Source: Cellulomonas phragmiteti
GTDB taxonomy: Bacteria; Actinomycetota; Actinomycetes; Actinomycetales; Cellulomonadaceae
DNA length: 64,000 nt
Direction of reading: 5' to 3'
Assembly: GCF_016862775.1 (NCBI RefSeq)
Contig: NZ_BONP01000010.1
Location: 62,001-126,000 of the forward strand
Shown: positions 32,406-39,558 of the stretch, in pieces
Position numbering within the stretch: position 1 is the stretch's first letter
Layout: every line of letters begins with the position of its first letter
Translations under genes and position numbers: made by a program
Notes under the pieces: model-generated
Database searches by the model: none
Seen by the model: the letters and a program-made list of their open reading frames with translations, nothing else
Told to the model about the DNA's origin: nothing

Positions 32406-32435
32406 ATGTCCTCGACCCGGGTGTGTTGTCGCTGA
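32406..32435 (+). CDS. Cysteine leader peptide (MSSTRVCCR), probable attenuator
   Basis: This is a nine-codon ORF beginning at the likely transcription start and ending in Val-Cys-Cys-Arg-stop. Both cysteines use TGT, a rare codon in this G/C-ending genome. Short ORFs with clustered cysteines near their end precede sulfur-metabolism genes in actinobacteria and regulate them by ribosome stalling when cysteine is scarce. The next gene, at 32504, is a flavin-monooxygenase-like fragment, consistent with a sulfur role. The leader is seen directly, and its regulatory action is inferred. 68 nt separate its stop from the next start. Confidence 0.7.
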   Translation: MSSTRVCCR

Positions 32436-32503
32436 TCCAGTGACCCCGCGCGCCTGCGGCTCCGCCCTCGCTGCGCACCCCGATCGACCCGAGGACACAC
32501 CCC

Positions 32504-33043
32504 GTGGCCCAGCACGTCCTCACGCCCGCCCGCGTGACCTCCCACCCCCGTCCCACGTCCGCCCCCGGCGGTGCGCCGCGCGTCGAGGTCGCCGGCCGCC
32601 CGCGGCCCGGCACGGTCGAGTTCCTCCTCGACGCGGACGCCCTCGACCCCACGACGCTCGCGCTCGCCGCCGCCCGCGCCGACGTCGTGCGGGTCGTCCA
32701 CTCCGCCGCCCTGCCGACCGAGGCGGCCGTGCGCGCACTGGTCAGCGTCCTGGAGGACGAGGTCGCGGCCGTCGGGCGGGACCGCCGTGACGTCCGGCTC
32801 GTCCTCGAGGTCGAGGCGGTCGTCGCGGCCGACGACGCGGACGTCGCCCGGCGCCGCACCGCGATCGCCTACGCCGAGGCGTTCGCGGCGCTGACGTGGT
32901 CGCCGTCGGCGACGTGGCTCGTCGCGCCCCTCGACCGGCTGTCGTCCGACGCCGCCGCCCTCGCGGCGCGCACCGGGGTCGACGCGGTCGCTCTCGCGCT
33001 CGTCGGGGAGTCCCGTCGGCACGCGTCGGCCGTCGTGGCCTGA
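32504..33043 (+). CDS. Half-length LLM flavin-monooxygenase-like protein (tentative)
   Basis: The product is 179 aa. The pattern ARADVVRVVHSAALPTEAAVRALVSVLEDEVAAVGRDRRDVRLVLEVEAVVAADDADVARRR (landmarks ARADVVRV, AAVGRDRRDVRLVLE, VVAADDADVARRR) resembles the C-terminal third of bacterial luciferase-like enzymes such as alkanesulfonate monooxygenases. The flavin-binding N-terminal barrel is absent, so a catalytic role is doubtful. The cysteine leader upstream supports a sulfur connection. It starts at GTG 32504 after GAGGA. It may be a degenerate paralog kept for another purpose. The family call is moderate at best. Confidence 0.5.
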   Translation: MAQHVLTPARVTSHPRPTSAPGGAPRVEVAGRPRPGTVEFLLDADALDPTTLALAAARADVVRVVHSAALPTEAAVRALVSVLEDEVAAVGRDRRDVRLVLEVEAVVAADDADVARRRTAIAYAEAFAALTWSPSATWLVAPLDRLSSDAAALAARTGVDAVALALVGESRRHASAVVA

Positions 33044-33129
33044 GCGCGCCCGCCCGGGTGCGGGTGGCGCCGGCCGTCCCTAGGGTGGCCGGGGCGGGTG
33101 ACCCGCCCACGACGACGGACGGAGCGACC

Positions 33130-33645
33130 ATGACGAGCACGACGTGGCAGGAGCAGGACGAGCCGACGCACGCCGAGGCCGTCGCCAAGGTGCGCGAGCT
33201 GCTGGCCGACCACCACGTGGCGATGCTGACGACCGTGGACGCGGACGGTGCGCTGGTGAGCCGCCCGATGGGCGTCCAGGACGTCGAGTTCGACGGCGAC
33301 CTGTGGTTCTTCACGTCGCTCACGAGCCACAAGGTCGCCGAGATCGGCGCGGGCAGCGCCGCCAACGCCGCCTTCGCCGGGTCGTCGTCCTGGCTGTCGC
33401 TGGCCGGGACGGCCGAGGTCGTGCGGGACCGGGCGAAGATCGACGAGCTGTGGAGCCCCGTCGCGGAGGCGTGGTTCCCGGACGGGCCGTCGACCCCCGA
33501 CCTGGCGCTGATCCGGCTGCGGGCGCAGAGCGCCGAGTACTGGGACAGCCCCGGCGGCCGGCTGGCGACCGTCATCAGCCTGGTGAAGGCCAAGGTCACC
33601 GGGCAGGCGTACGACGGCGGGGAGAACGCGTCCGTCGACCTGTGA
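33130..33645 (+). CDS. Pyridoxamine 5'-phosphate oxidase-like (general stress protein 26) flavoprotein
   Basis: The product is 171 aa. The split-barrel flavin-binding fold is indicated by HHVAMLTTVDADGALVSRPMGVQDVEFDGDLWFFTSLTSHKVAEI (landmarks MLTTVDADGALVSRPM, LWFFTSLTSHK) and the later LIRLRAQSAEYWDSPGGRL. This pattern is that of the stress-protein 26 group, which bind FMN or F420 and reduce unknown substrates. ATG 33130 follows GGAG. It stands alone between the monooxygenase-like fragment and a lipoprotein gene. Confidence 0.9.
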   Translation: MTSTTWQEQDEPTHAEAVAKVRELLADHHVAMLTTVDADGALVSRPMGVQDVEFDGDLWFFTSLTSHKVAEIGAGSAANAAFAGSSSWLSLAGTAEVVRDRAKIDELWSPVAEAWFPDGPSTPDLALIRLRAQSAEYWDSPGGRLATVISLVKAKVTGQAYDGGENASVDL

Positions 33646-33715
33646 GGGCGGTGCCCGGATCGTCCCGGTTCGCCCTTGTGGTGGACGGGGGTGACGCGGT
33701 CACAGGTCGCTGCGC

Positions 33716-33721
33716 TACCGT
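33716..33721 (+). promoter_or_regulatory. -10 box (TACCGT) for leaderless lipoprotein gene
   Basis: TACCGT ends 7 nt before ATG 33729. Confidence 0.5.
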
Positions 33722-33728
33722 CCCGGCC

Positions 33729-34244
33729 ATGCGGATCCGACGACGCCTCGCAGCGGCCCCCTTCCTCCTGCTCGCGCTCGCCGCGTGCTCCGACGACGCG
33801 GCGACGACGCCCGACGCGGACGCGGACGCGCCGGAGGACAACCTGTCCCTCCCGCCCATCACCGGGGAGGGCAGGGGTTCCACCGAGCTGCCGGCCCTCG
33901 AGGACCAGACCGGCGCTCTCGAGGCGTCGGGCGGTGGGCCGGCCGCGCTGGCCGCGACGATCGCCGCGGGCGCGACCGAGGCCGGGCAGGTCGCCGAGGC
34001 CGCGGCCGGGTCGTACACGCTGCGGGTGGCCTGCACGTCGTCCGACGGCGCGCCGCTGACCATCACCGTCAGCGCGGCGGGCAGCGACCTGACGCAGTAC
34101 CAGGCGCCGTGCACCCCGGTGTTCCAGGGCGGCACGACCATGGCGGACAGCGACCCGTTCCAGGTGCCCGGCGGGCCGCTCGAGCTGGGCGTCGTCGCCG
34201 CGTCGGACTCCGCGGTCGCGGTCGGCCTGGTCCCGGCGGGCTGA
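33729..34244 (+). CDS. Putative lipoprotein
   Basis: The product is 171 aa. The signal peptide ends in lipobox LALAAC (Cys about residue 20), followed by an acidic D/A-rich tether. The mature domain has two cysteines (RVACTSS, QAPCTPV) in a beta-sandwich-like pattern (YTLRVACTSSDGAPLTITVSAAGS). Similar small actinobacterial lipoproteins have no assigned function. It converges on metZ, with 9 bp between the stops. Confidence 0.8.
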   Translation: MRIRRRLAAAPFLLLALAACSDDAATTPDADADAPEDNLSLPPITGEGRGSTELPALEDQTGALEASGGGPAALAATIAAGATEAGQVAEAAAGSYTLRVACTSSDGAPLTITVSAAGSDLTQYQAPCTPVFQGGTTMADSDPFQVPGGPLELGVVAASDSAVAVGLVPAG

Positions 34245-34253
34245 CCCGCCGCG

Positions 34254-35510
34254 TCAGGAGTCCAGCGCCGCCAGCGCCTGCGCGAGGTCCTCGCGCAGGT
34301 CCTCGACGTCCTCGAGCCCGACCGAGAGCCGGACCGTGGCCTCCCCGATCCCCACGGCCGCCCGGCCGGCGAGGCCGAGCCTGCGGTGCGTCGTCGTCGC
34401 GGGGTGCGTGACGATGGACTTCGCGTCGCCGAGGTTGTTGGAGATGTCGACGACGCGCAGCGCGTCGAGGACCGTGAACGCGGCCTGCTTGGCGGCCCCC
34501 GGGCCCGCGTCGCCCGGCACCGCGAGGTCGAACGTCACGACGGTGCCGCCGCCGGTCTGCTGGGTGCGCGCGAGGTCGTGCTGCGGGTGGGACTCGAGGT
34601 AGGGGTAGCGCACCTGCGCGACGCCCGGCTGGTCCTGCAGCCACCGGGCCAGGCTGAGCGCGGACGCCGCCTGGTGGCGGACCCGCACGCTCAGCGTCTC
34701 CAGGCCCTTGAGCAGGACCCACGCGTTGAACGGGGACAGCGACGGGCCGGTGTGGCGCAGCATGGTCTGCACGGGGCCGCGCACGTAGTCCGACGAGCCG
34801 AGGATCGCCCCGCCGAGCACGCGGCCCTGCCCGTCGATGTGCTTGGTCGCCGAGTACACGACGACGTCCGCGCCGTGCTCGAGCGGGCGGGAGAAGACCG
34901 GGGTGGCGAACACGTTGTCGACGACGACCGTCGCGCCCGCGGCGTGCGCGAGGCGGCTGACCGCGGCGATGTCGACGAGGTCCTGCATGGGGTTGGACGG
35001 CGTCTCGAAGAAGACGACGTCCGCGGGCGTCGCGAGCGCCTGCTCCCACTGCGCCGGCACGTGGCCGTCGACGTAGTCGGTCCGGACGCCCCACTTGGCG
35101 AGGATCTCGTCGAGGATCACCACCGTGGACCCGAACAGCGCGCGCGCCGCGACGACGCGCGAGCCGGAGCGCACGAGGGCCGCGAGCGCCGTGAAGACCG
35201 CGGACATGCCCGTCGCGGTGGCGTAGCAGGCCTCGGCGCCCTCGAGCAGGCGCAGCCGCTCCTCGAACGTCGTGACCGTCGGGTTGCCGTAGCGCGAGTA
35301 CAGGAACCGGTCGACGTCGCCGGCAAACCCGGCCTCGGCCTGCGCGGCCGACGCGTACGTGTAGCCCTGGGTGAGGTACACCGCCTCGGACATCTCGCCG
35401 AACCCGCTGCGCACCAGGCCGCCGCGGACCGCGAGGGTGTCGGGTCGCAGGGCCGCGCGGTCGAGCCGGTGGTCGTCCCAGTCGCCCGGGCCGGGCGCGG
35501 GCGTGCTCAC
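34254..35510 (-). CDS. metZ: O-succinylhomoserine sulfhydrylase
   Basis: This 418-aa PLP enzyme of the Cys/Met metabolism family uses sulfide to turn O-succinylhomoserine into homocysteine, a direct route to methionine. Key features are YLTQGYTYASAAQAEAGF, RYGNPTVTTFEERLRLLEGAE, FETPSNPMQDLVDIAA, VVDNVFATPV and the PLP lysine in YSATKHIDGQGRVLGG near residue 222. The GTG start overlaps the rhodanese stop (GTGA). The pair is downstream of a SAM-I type riboswitch, as expected for methionine-biosynthetic genes. The distinction from O-acetylhomoserine sulfhydrylase rests on family resemblance only. Confidence 0.92.
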   Translation of the reverse strand: MSTPAPGPGDWDDHRLDRAALRPDTLAVRGGLVRSGFGEMSEAVYLTQGYTYASAAQAEAGFAGDVDRFLYSRYGNPTVTTFEERLRLLEGAEACYATATGMSAVFTALAALVRSGSRVVAARALFGSTVVILDEILAKWGVRTDYVDGHVPAQWEQALATPADVVFFETPSNPMQDLVDIAAVSRLAHAAGATVVVDNVFATPVFSRPLEHGADVVVYSATKHIDGQGRVLGGAILGSSDYVRGPVQTMLRHTGPSLSPFNAWVLLKGLETLSVRVRHQAASALSLARWLQDQPGVAQVRYPYLESHPQHDLARTQQTGGGTVVTFDLAVPGDAGPGAAKQAAFTVLDALRVVDISNNLGDAKSIVTHPATTTHRRLGLAGRAAVGIGEATVRLSVGLEDVEDLREDLAQALAALDS

Positions 35511-35950
35511 GGCTGGACCCAGGGCAGCCCGTCGGCGCGCCAGCCCGTGTGACCGCGGTGGCCGTCGGGGCCCGTCGCGCCCTCGAACCCGTCGAGGACG
35601 TTGTACGCCGGGCCGTACCCGGCCGCGGTCGCGGCCTGCGCGGCGCCGATCGAGCGCTGTCCGGAGCGGCACAGGAAGACGACGGGGCGACCGTCGCCCG
35701 GGGTGACGCCCGTCGCGGCGAGCTGCTCGACGAACCGCGCGTTGGGCTGCCCGGAGGGGTAGGAGACCCACTCGACGAGGGCCGCCTGACGGCCGAGCCG
35801 GCGCAGGTCCGGCACGCCCACGTAGCGCCACTCGGCGTCGGTGCGCACGTCGACGAGCACGGCGTCGTCGCGCTCGGTCAGCAGGTCCCACGCCTGGGTC
35901 GGCGTGATGTCCCCGGCGTACCCGGGGGCGGGGCGCGGCTGCACGCTCAT
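35507..35950 (-). CDS. Rhodanese-like sulfurtransferase
   Basis: This is a 147-aa single-domain rhodanese. The active-site loop is FLCRSGQRSIGAAQAA with the catalytic Cys in CRSGQRS. VDVRTDAEWRYVGVPDL is the conserved N-terminal strand and turn, and GYGPAYNVLDGFEG closes the domain. It is coupled to metZ and could deliver persulfide sulfur to it. It is the first gene after the SAM riboswitch. The GGGAGGA ribosome-binding site lies in the riboswitch's P1 end. Confidence 0.92.
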   Translation of the reverse strand: MSVQPRPAPGYAGDITPTQAWDLLTERDDAVLVDVRTDAEWRYVGVPDLRRLGRQAALVEWVSYPSGQPNARFVEQLAATGVTPGDGRPVVFLCRSGQRSIGAAQAATAAGYGPAYNVLDGFEGATGPDGHRGHTGWRADGLPWVQP

Positions 35951-35956
35951 GGTCCT

Positions 35957-36050
35957 CCCATCGTCTCTGGCGGTAGCACCCTCGGCCACGGTCTCCCGTG
36001 CGGGTTGCTGCGGCGTCGTCGAGCCAGATCTCTCGGCCGCTCTGGATGGT
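35957..36050 (-). promoter_or_regulatory. SAM riboswitch (S-box, SAM-I type)
   Basis: On the minus strand the core shows CCATC-AGAG, GAGAGATCTGGCTCGACGA, GCAGCAACC and GGTGCTACCGCC, ending in GACGATGG. These are the conserved joining and P2/P3 segments of the S-box aptamer. P1 pairs CCATC (36049-36045) with GATGG (35962-35958). The ribosome-binding site GGGAGGA begins within P1's 3' strand, 4 nt before the rhodanese ATG, so SAM binding would hide it and reduce translation. No separate terminator is seen. Confidence 0.82.
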
Positions 36051-36058
36051 CGCCGAGG

Positions 36059-36064
36059 ATGCTA
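36059..36064 (-). promoter_or_regulatory. -10 box (TAGCAT) for SAM-I riboswitch transcript
   Basis: TAGCAT on the minus strand ends about 8 nt before the first paired base of the aptamer. The riboswitch would therefore be at the very 5' end of the rhodanese-metZ mRNA. Confidence 0.6.
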
Positions 36065-36150
36065 CGCCACGACCGGCGCCGGTGTCCGGGCCGTCTCAGA
36101 TCGGCCGCGCCCGTGCGGTCGCACCCGGCCGCGTGCCAGGCTGGTCGTCG

Positions 36151-36690
36151 ATGGATGCCCTCGAGGACCTCGTGCTGCGACCCGTGACCGCCACCGACGT
36201 GCCCGCGCTGACGCTGCTGCTGCACGACGCGTACGCCGACCTCGCGGCCGACGGGCTGAACTTCACCGGCGCGTCCCAGGACGAGGTCACCACCGCGAGC
36301 CGGACCCTGGGGGTCGGGGCGTCGTGGGTGCTCACCGGCCCGGCGGGGCAGCTGCTGGGGACCATCACGGCGACCAGCCCGCCGGGGCGCGGCATCCGGG
36401 CGCTGACCAGCCTGGCCCTGGAGCCGGACCGCGTGTGGCTCAACCAGCTCGCCGTGCACCCCGACGCGCGGGGGCGGGGACTGGCCAAGGTGCTCTGGGG
36501 AACGGTGCGGGACTGGTCGCTCGCCCACGGCATGCGGTCCGTGGGGCTCGACACCGCCGAGCCCGCGGCGGCCCTGCGGCAGATGTACCGCCGGTGGGGG
36601 TTCGTCGACGCGGACACCGTGCAGTGGCCGGGCAAGACCTACCGCAGCGTCGTCATGCTCCACGACCTGCGGCGTCCGCACGTCGCCTGA
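36151..36690 (+). CDS. GNAT-family N-acetyltransferase
   Basis: The product is 179 aa. The GNAT acetyl-CoA site is LAVHPDARGRGLAKVLWGTVRDW. The N-terminal strand LVLRPVTATDVPALTLLLHDAY and the C-terminal DTAEPAAALRQMYRRWGFVDADTVQWPGKTY are normal for the fold. No substrate is implied. The start is ATG 36151, preceded by a short divergent region with the SAM-I transcript. It is followed by an 8-bp inverted repeat. Confidence 0.88.
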   Translation: MDALEDLVLRPVTATDVPALTLLLHDAYADLAADGLNFTGASQDEVTTASRTLGVGASWVLTGPAGQLLGTITATSPPGRGIRALTSLALEPDRVWLNQLAVHPDARGRGLAKVLWGTVRDWSLAHGMRSVGLDTAEPAAALRQMYRRWGFVDADTVQWPGKTYRSVVMLHDLRRPHVA

Positions 36691-36725
36691 CGACGTCCGC
36701 GCCCGAGCCCTCCGGAGTCCGTCGC

Positions 36726-36744
36726 GCGAGACGCCGCGTCTCGC
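36726..36744 (+). terminator. Hairpin downstream of GNAT gene
   Basis: GCGAGACG and CGTCTCGC form perfect 8-bp arms around a 3-nt loop, 36 bp after the GNAT stop and just ahead of the SAM-IV promoter. It is a probable terminator, isolating the riboswitch transcript. Confidence 0.6.
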
Positions 36745-36760
36745 ATGATGAGCCGCCACG

Positions 36761-36790
36761 TTGACACGCACGCGGCGCGCGCCCGATCCT
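36761..36790 (+). promoter_or_regulatory. Promoter of the SAM-IV controlled gene
   Basis: TTGACA (36761-36766) and GATCCT (36785-36790) are separated by 18 bp. The expected start, near 36797, coincides with the first base of the SAM-IV riboswitch. Confidence 0.7.
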
Positions 36791-36797
36791 CGTCGCA

Positions 36798-36912
36798 GGT
36801 CATGAGCGCCAGCGTCAAGCCCCGGCTCGCTGGCCGGCAACCCTCCTCCGCGGTGGGGTGCCCCGGGTGACGACCAGGCCGTGCACCGTTCGGTGCCGGC
36901 AAGCGCGGGACC
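36798..36912 (+). promoter_or_regulatory. SAM-IV riboswitch
   Basis: The sequence follows the actinobacterial SAM-IV consensus block by block. It begins GGTCATGAGCGCCAGCGTC, continues with AAGCCCCGGCT, GCTGGCCGGCAACCC, CCGCGGTGGGGTGCCCCGGG and TGACGACCAGG, and ends with CGGCAAGCGCGGGACC. P1 pairs GGTC with GACC. The downstream gene is the cysteine-desulfurase-like protein at 36947. A possible anti-termination or sequestering hairpin (GGGACCTCACGGGTCCC, 36907-36923) lies between aptamer and start. Confidence 0.93.
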
Positions 36913-36946
36913 TCACGGGTCCCCGGACCGTTCCCGGAGGAGCACC

Positions 36947-38389
36947 ATGACCACGATCACCGAGCTGTTCTCGTGTGCCGACGAGGTCACGGGCACCGCG
37001 ACCTCGGCCCCGCTGCCGCGCCCGGGCGAGGCGCCGCTGCTGCCCGTCGTGGGCGCGTCGACCACCGTGCCGCTCGTCGACGGCACCAGCCGCACGTACG
37101 CCAACCTGGACTGCGCGGCGAGCGCGCCCGCCCTCGAGGCCGTCACGGCCCGCCTCACCGAGGTGCTGCCCCTCTACGCGTCCGTGCACCGCGGCGCCGG
37201 CTACCTCTCGCAGGTGTCCACCGCGCTCTACGAGGCGTCGCGCGACGCGATCGCACGGTTCGTCGGGGCACGTCCCGACGACGTCACGGTCATCACCCGC
37301 AACACCACGGACTCCCTCAACCTCCTCGCGGGCGTCGTGCCTCCTGGCGGGGCCGTCCTGGTCCTGGACGTCGAGCACCACGCGAACCTGCTGCCGTGGG
37401 TCCAGCGCAGCGGCGGCGCGCACGCCGGCACGGGGCGCATCGCCACGATCCTGCCGCTCGAGCCGACCGTCGCCGCGACGCTCGACGCGCTGCGTGCCGA
37501 GCTCGCCCGGCGCCCCTACGCGCTGCTCACGCTCACCGGCGCGTCGAACGTCACGGGCGAGGCGCTGCCGCTCGACCGCGTCGTCGAGATCGCGCACGCG
37601 GCGGGCACGCGCGTGGCCGTGGACGGTGCCCAGCTCGTGCCGCACCGCGGGTTCTCCCTCGCCTCCACCGACGTCGACTACGTCGCCTTCTCCGGGCACA
37701 AGACGTACGCGCCGTTCGGGGCCGGGGCCCTCGTGGGCCGCCGGGACTGGCTCGACACGGGCACGCCGTACCTCGCAGGGGGAGGTGCGGTGCGCGACGT
37801 GCGGACCGACCGGACCGTCTGGCAGCCCGCCCCGGCCCGGCACGAGGCCGGGTCGCCCAACGTGCTGGGCGCGATCGCGCTCGCGCAGGCCTGCGACACC
37901 CTCGCGTCGCTGCCCGCGGGAGCGCTGGAGGAGCACGAGCAGGCGCTGCGCACGCGCCTCGTCGCCGGGCTCGAGGCGCTCGACGGCGTGCGGGTCGCGC
38001 GGATCTGGCCCGACTCCGCGGACCCGGTCGGGGTCGTGACGTTCACGGTCGGGGACCTCAACCCGGGCCTGGTCGCCGCGTACCTGTCCGCCGAGCACGG
38101 GATCGGGGTGCGTGACGGCCGCTTCTGCGCCCACCCGCTGCTCGCCCACCTCGGGGCGTCGCACGGCGCCGTCCGGGCGTCCGTCGGGGTCGGCACGACG
38201 GCCGAGCACGTGGACCGGCTCGTCGACGCGCTCGCCGCGCTGCTGCGCCGCGGCGCCCAGGCCGAGTACGAGGTCGTCGACGGCTGCTGGTCGGTCGTCG
38301 ACGACACCCGCCCGCTCATCGAGGTGCGCGGCCTGGACCACCTGGCCGCGACGGCGGCCGCCGCCTGCGGACCGGCGCTCGACGACTGA
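36947..38389 (+). CDS. Class V aminotransferase (SufS/cysteine-desulfurase-like), SAM-IV controlled
   Basis: This is a 480-aa PLP enzyme. The PLP lysine is K252 in FSGHKTYAPFGAGALVG, and the conserved cysteine of group II desulfurases is C394 in VRDGRFCAHPLL. The N-terminal pattern YANLDCAASAP and ASVHRGAGYLSQVSTALYEASR is that of SufS-like proteins. It is longer than SufS (about 410 aa), with an added C-terminus and an N-terminal lead. A SAM-IV riboswitch precedes it, so expression is tied to methionine status rather than to iron-sulfur demand. Cysteine desulfuration or a related sulfur-liberating reaction is therefore likely. The exact substrate is inferred. Confidence 0.87.
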   Translation: MTTITELFSCADEVTGTATSAPLPRPGEAPLLPVVGASTTVPLVDGTSRTYANLDCAASAPALEAVTARLTEVLPLYASVHRGAGYLSQVSTALYEASRDAIARFVGARPDDVTVITRNTTDSLNLLAGVVPPGGAVLVLDVEHHANLLPWVQRSGGAHAGTGRIATILPLEPTVAATLDALRAELARRPYALLTLTGASNVTGEALPLDRVVEIAHAAGTRVAVDGAQLVPHRGFSLASTDVDYVAFSGHKTYAPFGAGALVGRRDWLDTGTPYLAGGGAVRDVRTDRTVWQPAPARHEAGSPNVLGAIALAQACDTLASLPAGALEEHEQALRTRLVAGLEALDGVRVARIWPDSADPVGVVTFTVGDLNPGLVAAYLSAEHGIGVRDGRFCAHPLLAHLGASHGAVRASVGVGTTAEHVDRLVDALAALLRRGAQAEYEVVDGCWSVVDDTRPLIEVRGLDHLAATAAAACGPALDD

Positions 38390-38449
38390 CCGGACCCGCC
38401 GCGTGAGACGCGGGGGCGTGCGGGGGCGGGGACCGGCGACCATGGGCGC

Positions 38450-39535
38450 GTGCTGCACGATCTGATGCTCGAGGGTCATGGTGTCCGGCTCGTCCCGCTC
38501 ACGGACGAGCACGCCGAGGCGCTGGCCGGGTTCGTCGACGACCGGGTGTGGGCCGGCATGACCTCCCCGACGCCGCGGGGCGTCGAGGACGTGCGCGCCG
38601 TCGTCGCCGCCGCGTCGTCGACGCCCGGGCGGTACGGGTTCGCCGTGCTCGTCGACGGCGAGGTCGTCGGGTCCACGTCCTTCTACGACGTCGACCTGGC
38701 GATGGGCCGCCTGGAGATCGGGCACACCTTCTACGACCCCCGGGTGTGGGGCACCCACGTCAACCCCGCGTGCAAGCTGCTGCTGATGTCCCACGCGTTC
38801 GAGGCGTGGGGCGTGGCGCGCGTCGCCTACCGCATCGAGGCCCGCAACGCCCGGTCCGTCGCGGCCGTCACCAAGCTCGGGGCGCGTCCCGAGGGGCGCC
38901 TGCGCGGGCACCGCGTCGCCGCCGACGGCACCCGGCAGGACTCGCTGTACTTCTCGGTCCTCGCCGACGAGTGGCCGCACGCCCGGGCGCGGCTGGAGGC
39001 CCGGCTCGCCGGGCAGGGCGCCGCCGACGAGCGCACGTCGGTGCTGCTGATCGGCGGCCGCTCGGGCGTCGGCAAGTCGACCGTCGCGGCTGCGGTCCAC
39101 GACCTGCTCGTCGCGCGGGACGTGCCGCACGCCGTCGTCGAGGGCGACGCGCTCGACCTCGCGCACCCCGCCCCGTGGGAGCACGGCGTCGCGGCCGCGA
39201 ACCTCGCGGACGTGTGGCGGCGCTACCGGGCGCTGGGTCACCGGCGGCTGGTCTACACCAACACGGTGTCCGTGCTGGAGGCGCACGCGCTGGCCGACGC
39301 CGTCGGCGACCGGCCGCACGTGACGTCGGTGCTGCTCACGGCGTCGGACGCCACCGCGCGCGACCGCCTGGGGCGGCGCGAGCACGGGGCGTCGTACGAC
39401 GCGCACGTGACCCGCTCGGACGCGGCCGCCGCGCGGCTCGAGGTCGCGGCGGGCGAGGGTGTGCACCGGGTGAGCACCGACGGGCGGTCGCCGGCCGAGA
39501 TCGCCGCGGAGGTCGTCGCCCTCGCGGGGTGGTGA
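38450..39535 (+). CDS. Fusion of GNAT acetyltransferase and P-loop kinase-like domain
   Basis: This is a 361-aa fusion. Residues 1-190 form a RimJ/RimL-type GNAT (VRLVPLTDEHAEALAGF, EIGHTFYDPRVWGTHVNPACKLLLMSHAFE, RIEARNARSVAAVTKLGARPEGRLR). From about 195 to the end is a P-loop domain with Walker A IGGRSGVGKSTVA, a VEGDALDL segment and a DRLGRREHGASYDAHV region, as in small-molecule kinases. Each half occurs alone elsewhere, and their fusion suggests one pathway. The start could be GTG 38450 or ATG 38465. A 17-bp direct repeat brackets the stop codon. Confidence 0.8.
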   Translation: MLHDLMLEGHGVRLVPLTDEHAEALAGFVDDRVWAGMTSPTPRGVEDVRAVVAAASSTPGRYGFAVLVDGEVVGSTSFYDVDLAMGRLEIGHTFYDPRVWGTHVNPACKLLLMSHAFEAWGVARVAYRIEARNARSVAAVTKLGARPEGRLRGHRVAADGTRQDSLYFSVLADEWPHARARLEARLAGQGAADERTSVLLIGGRSGVGKSTVAAAVHDLLVARDVPHAVVEGDALDLAHPAPWEHGVAAANLADVWRRYRALGHRRLVYTNTVSVLEAHALADAVGDRPHVTSVLLTASDATARDRLGRREHGASYDAHVTRSDAAAARLEVAAGEGVHRVSTDGRSPAEIAAEVVALAGW

Positions 39536-39558
39536 GCGTCGCGGGGTGGTGAGCGGGG

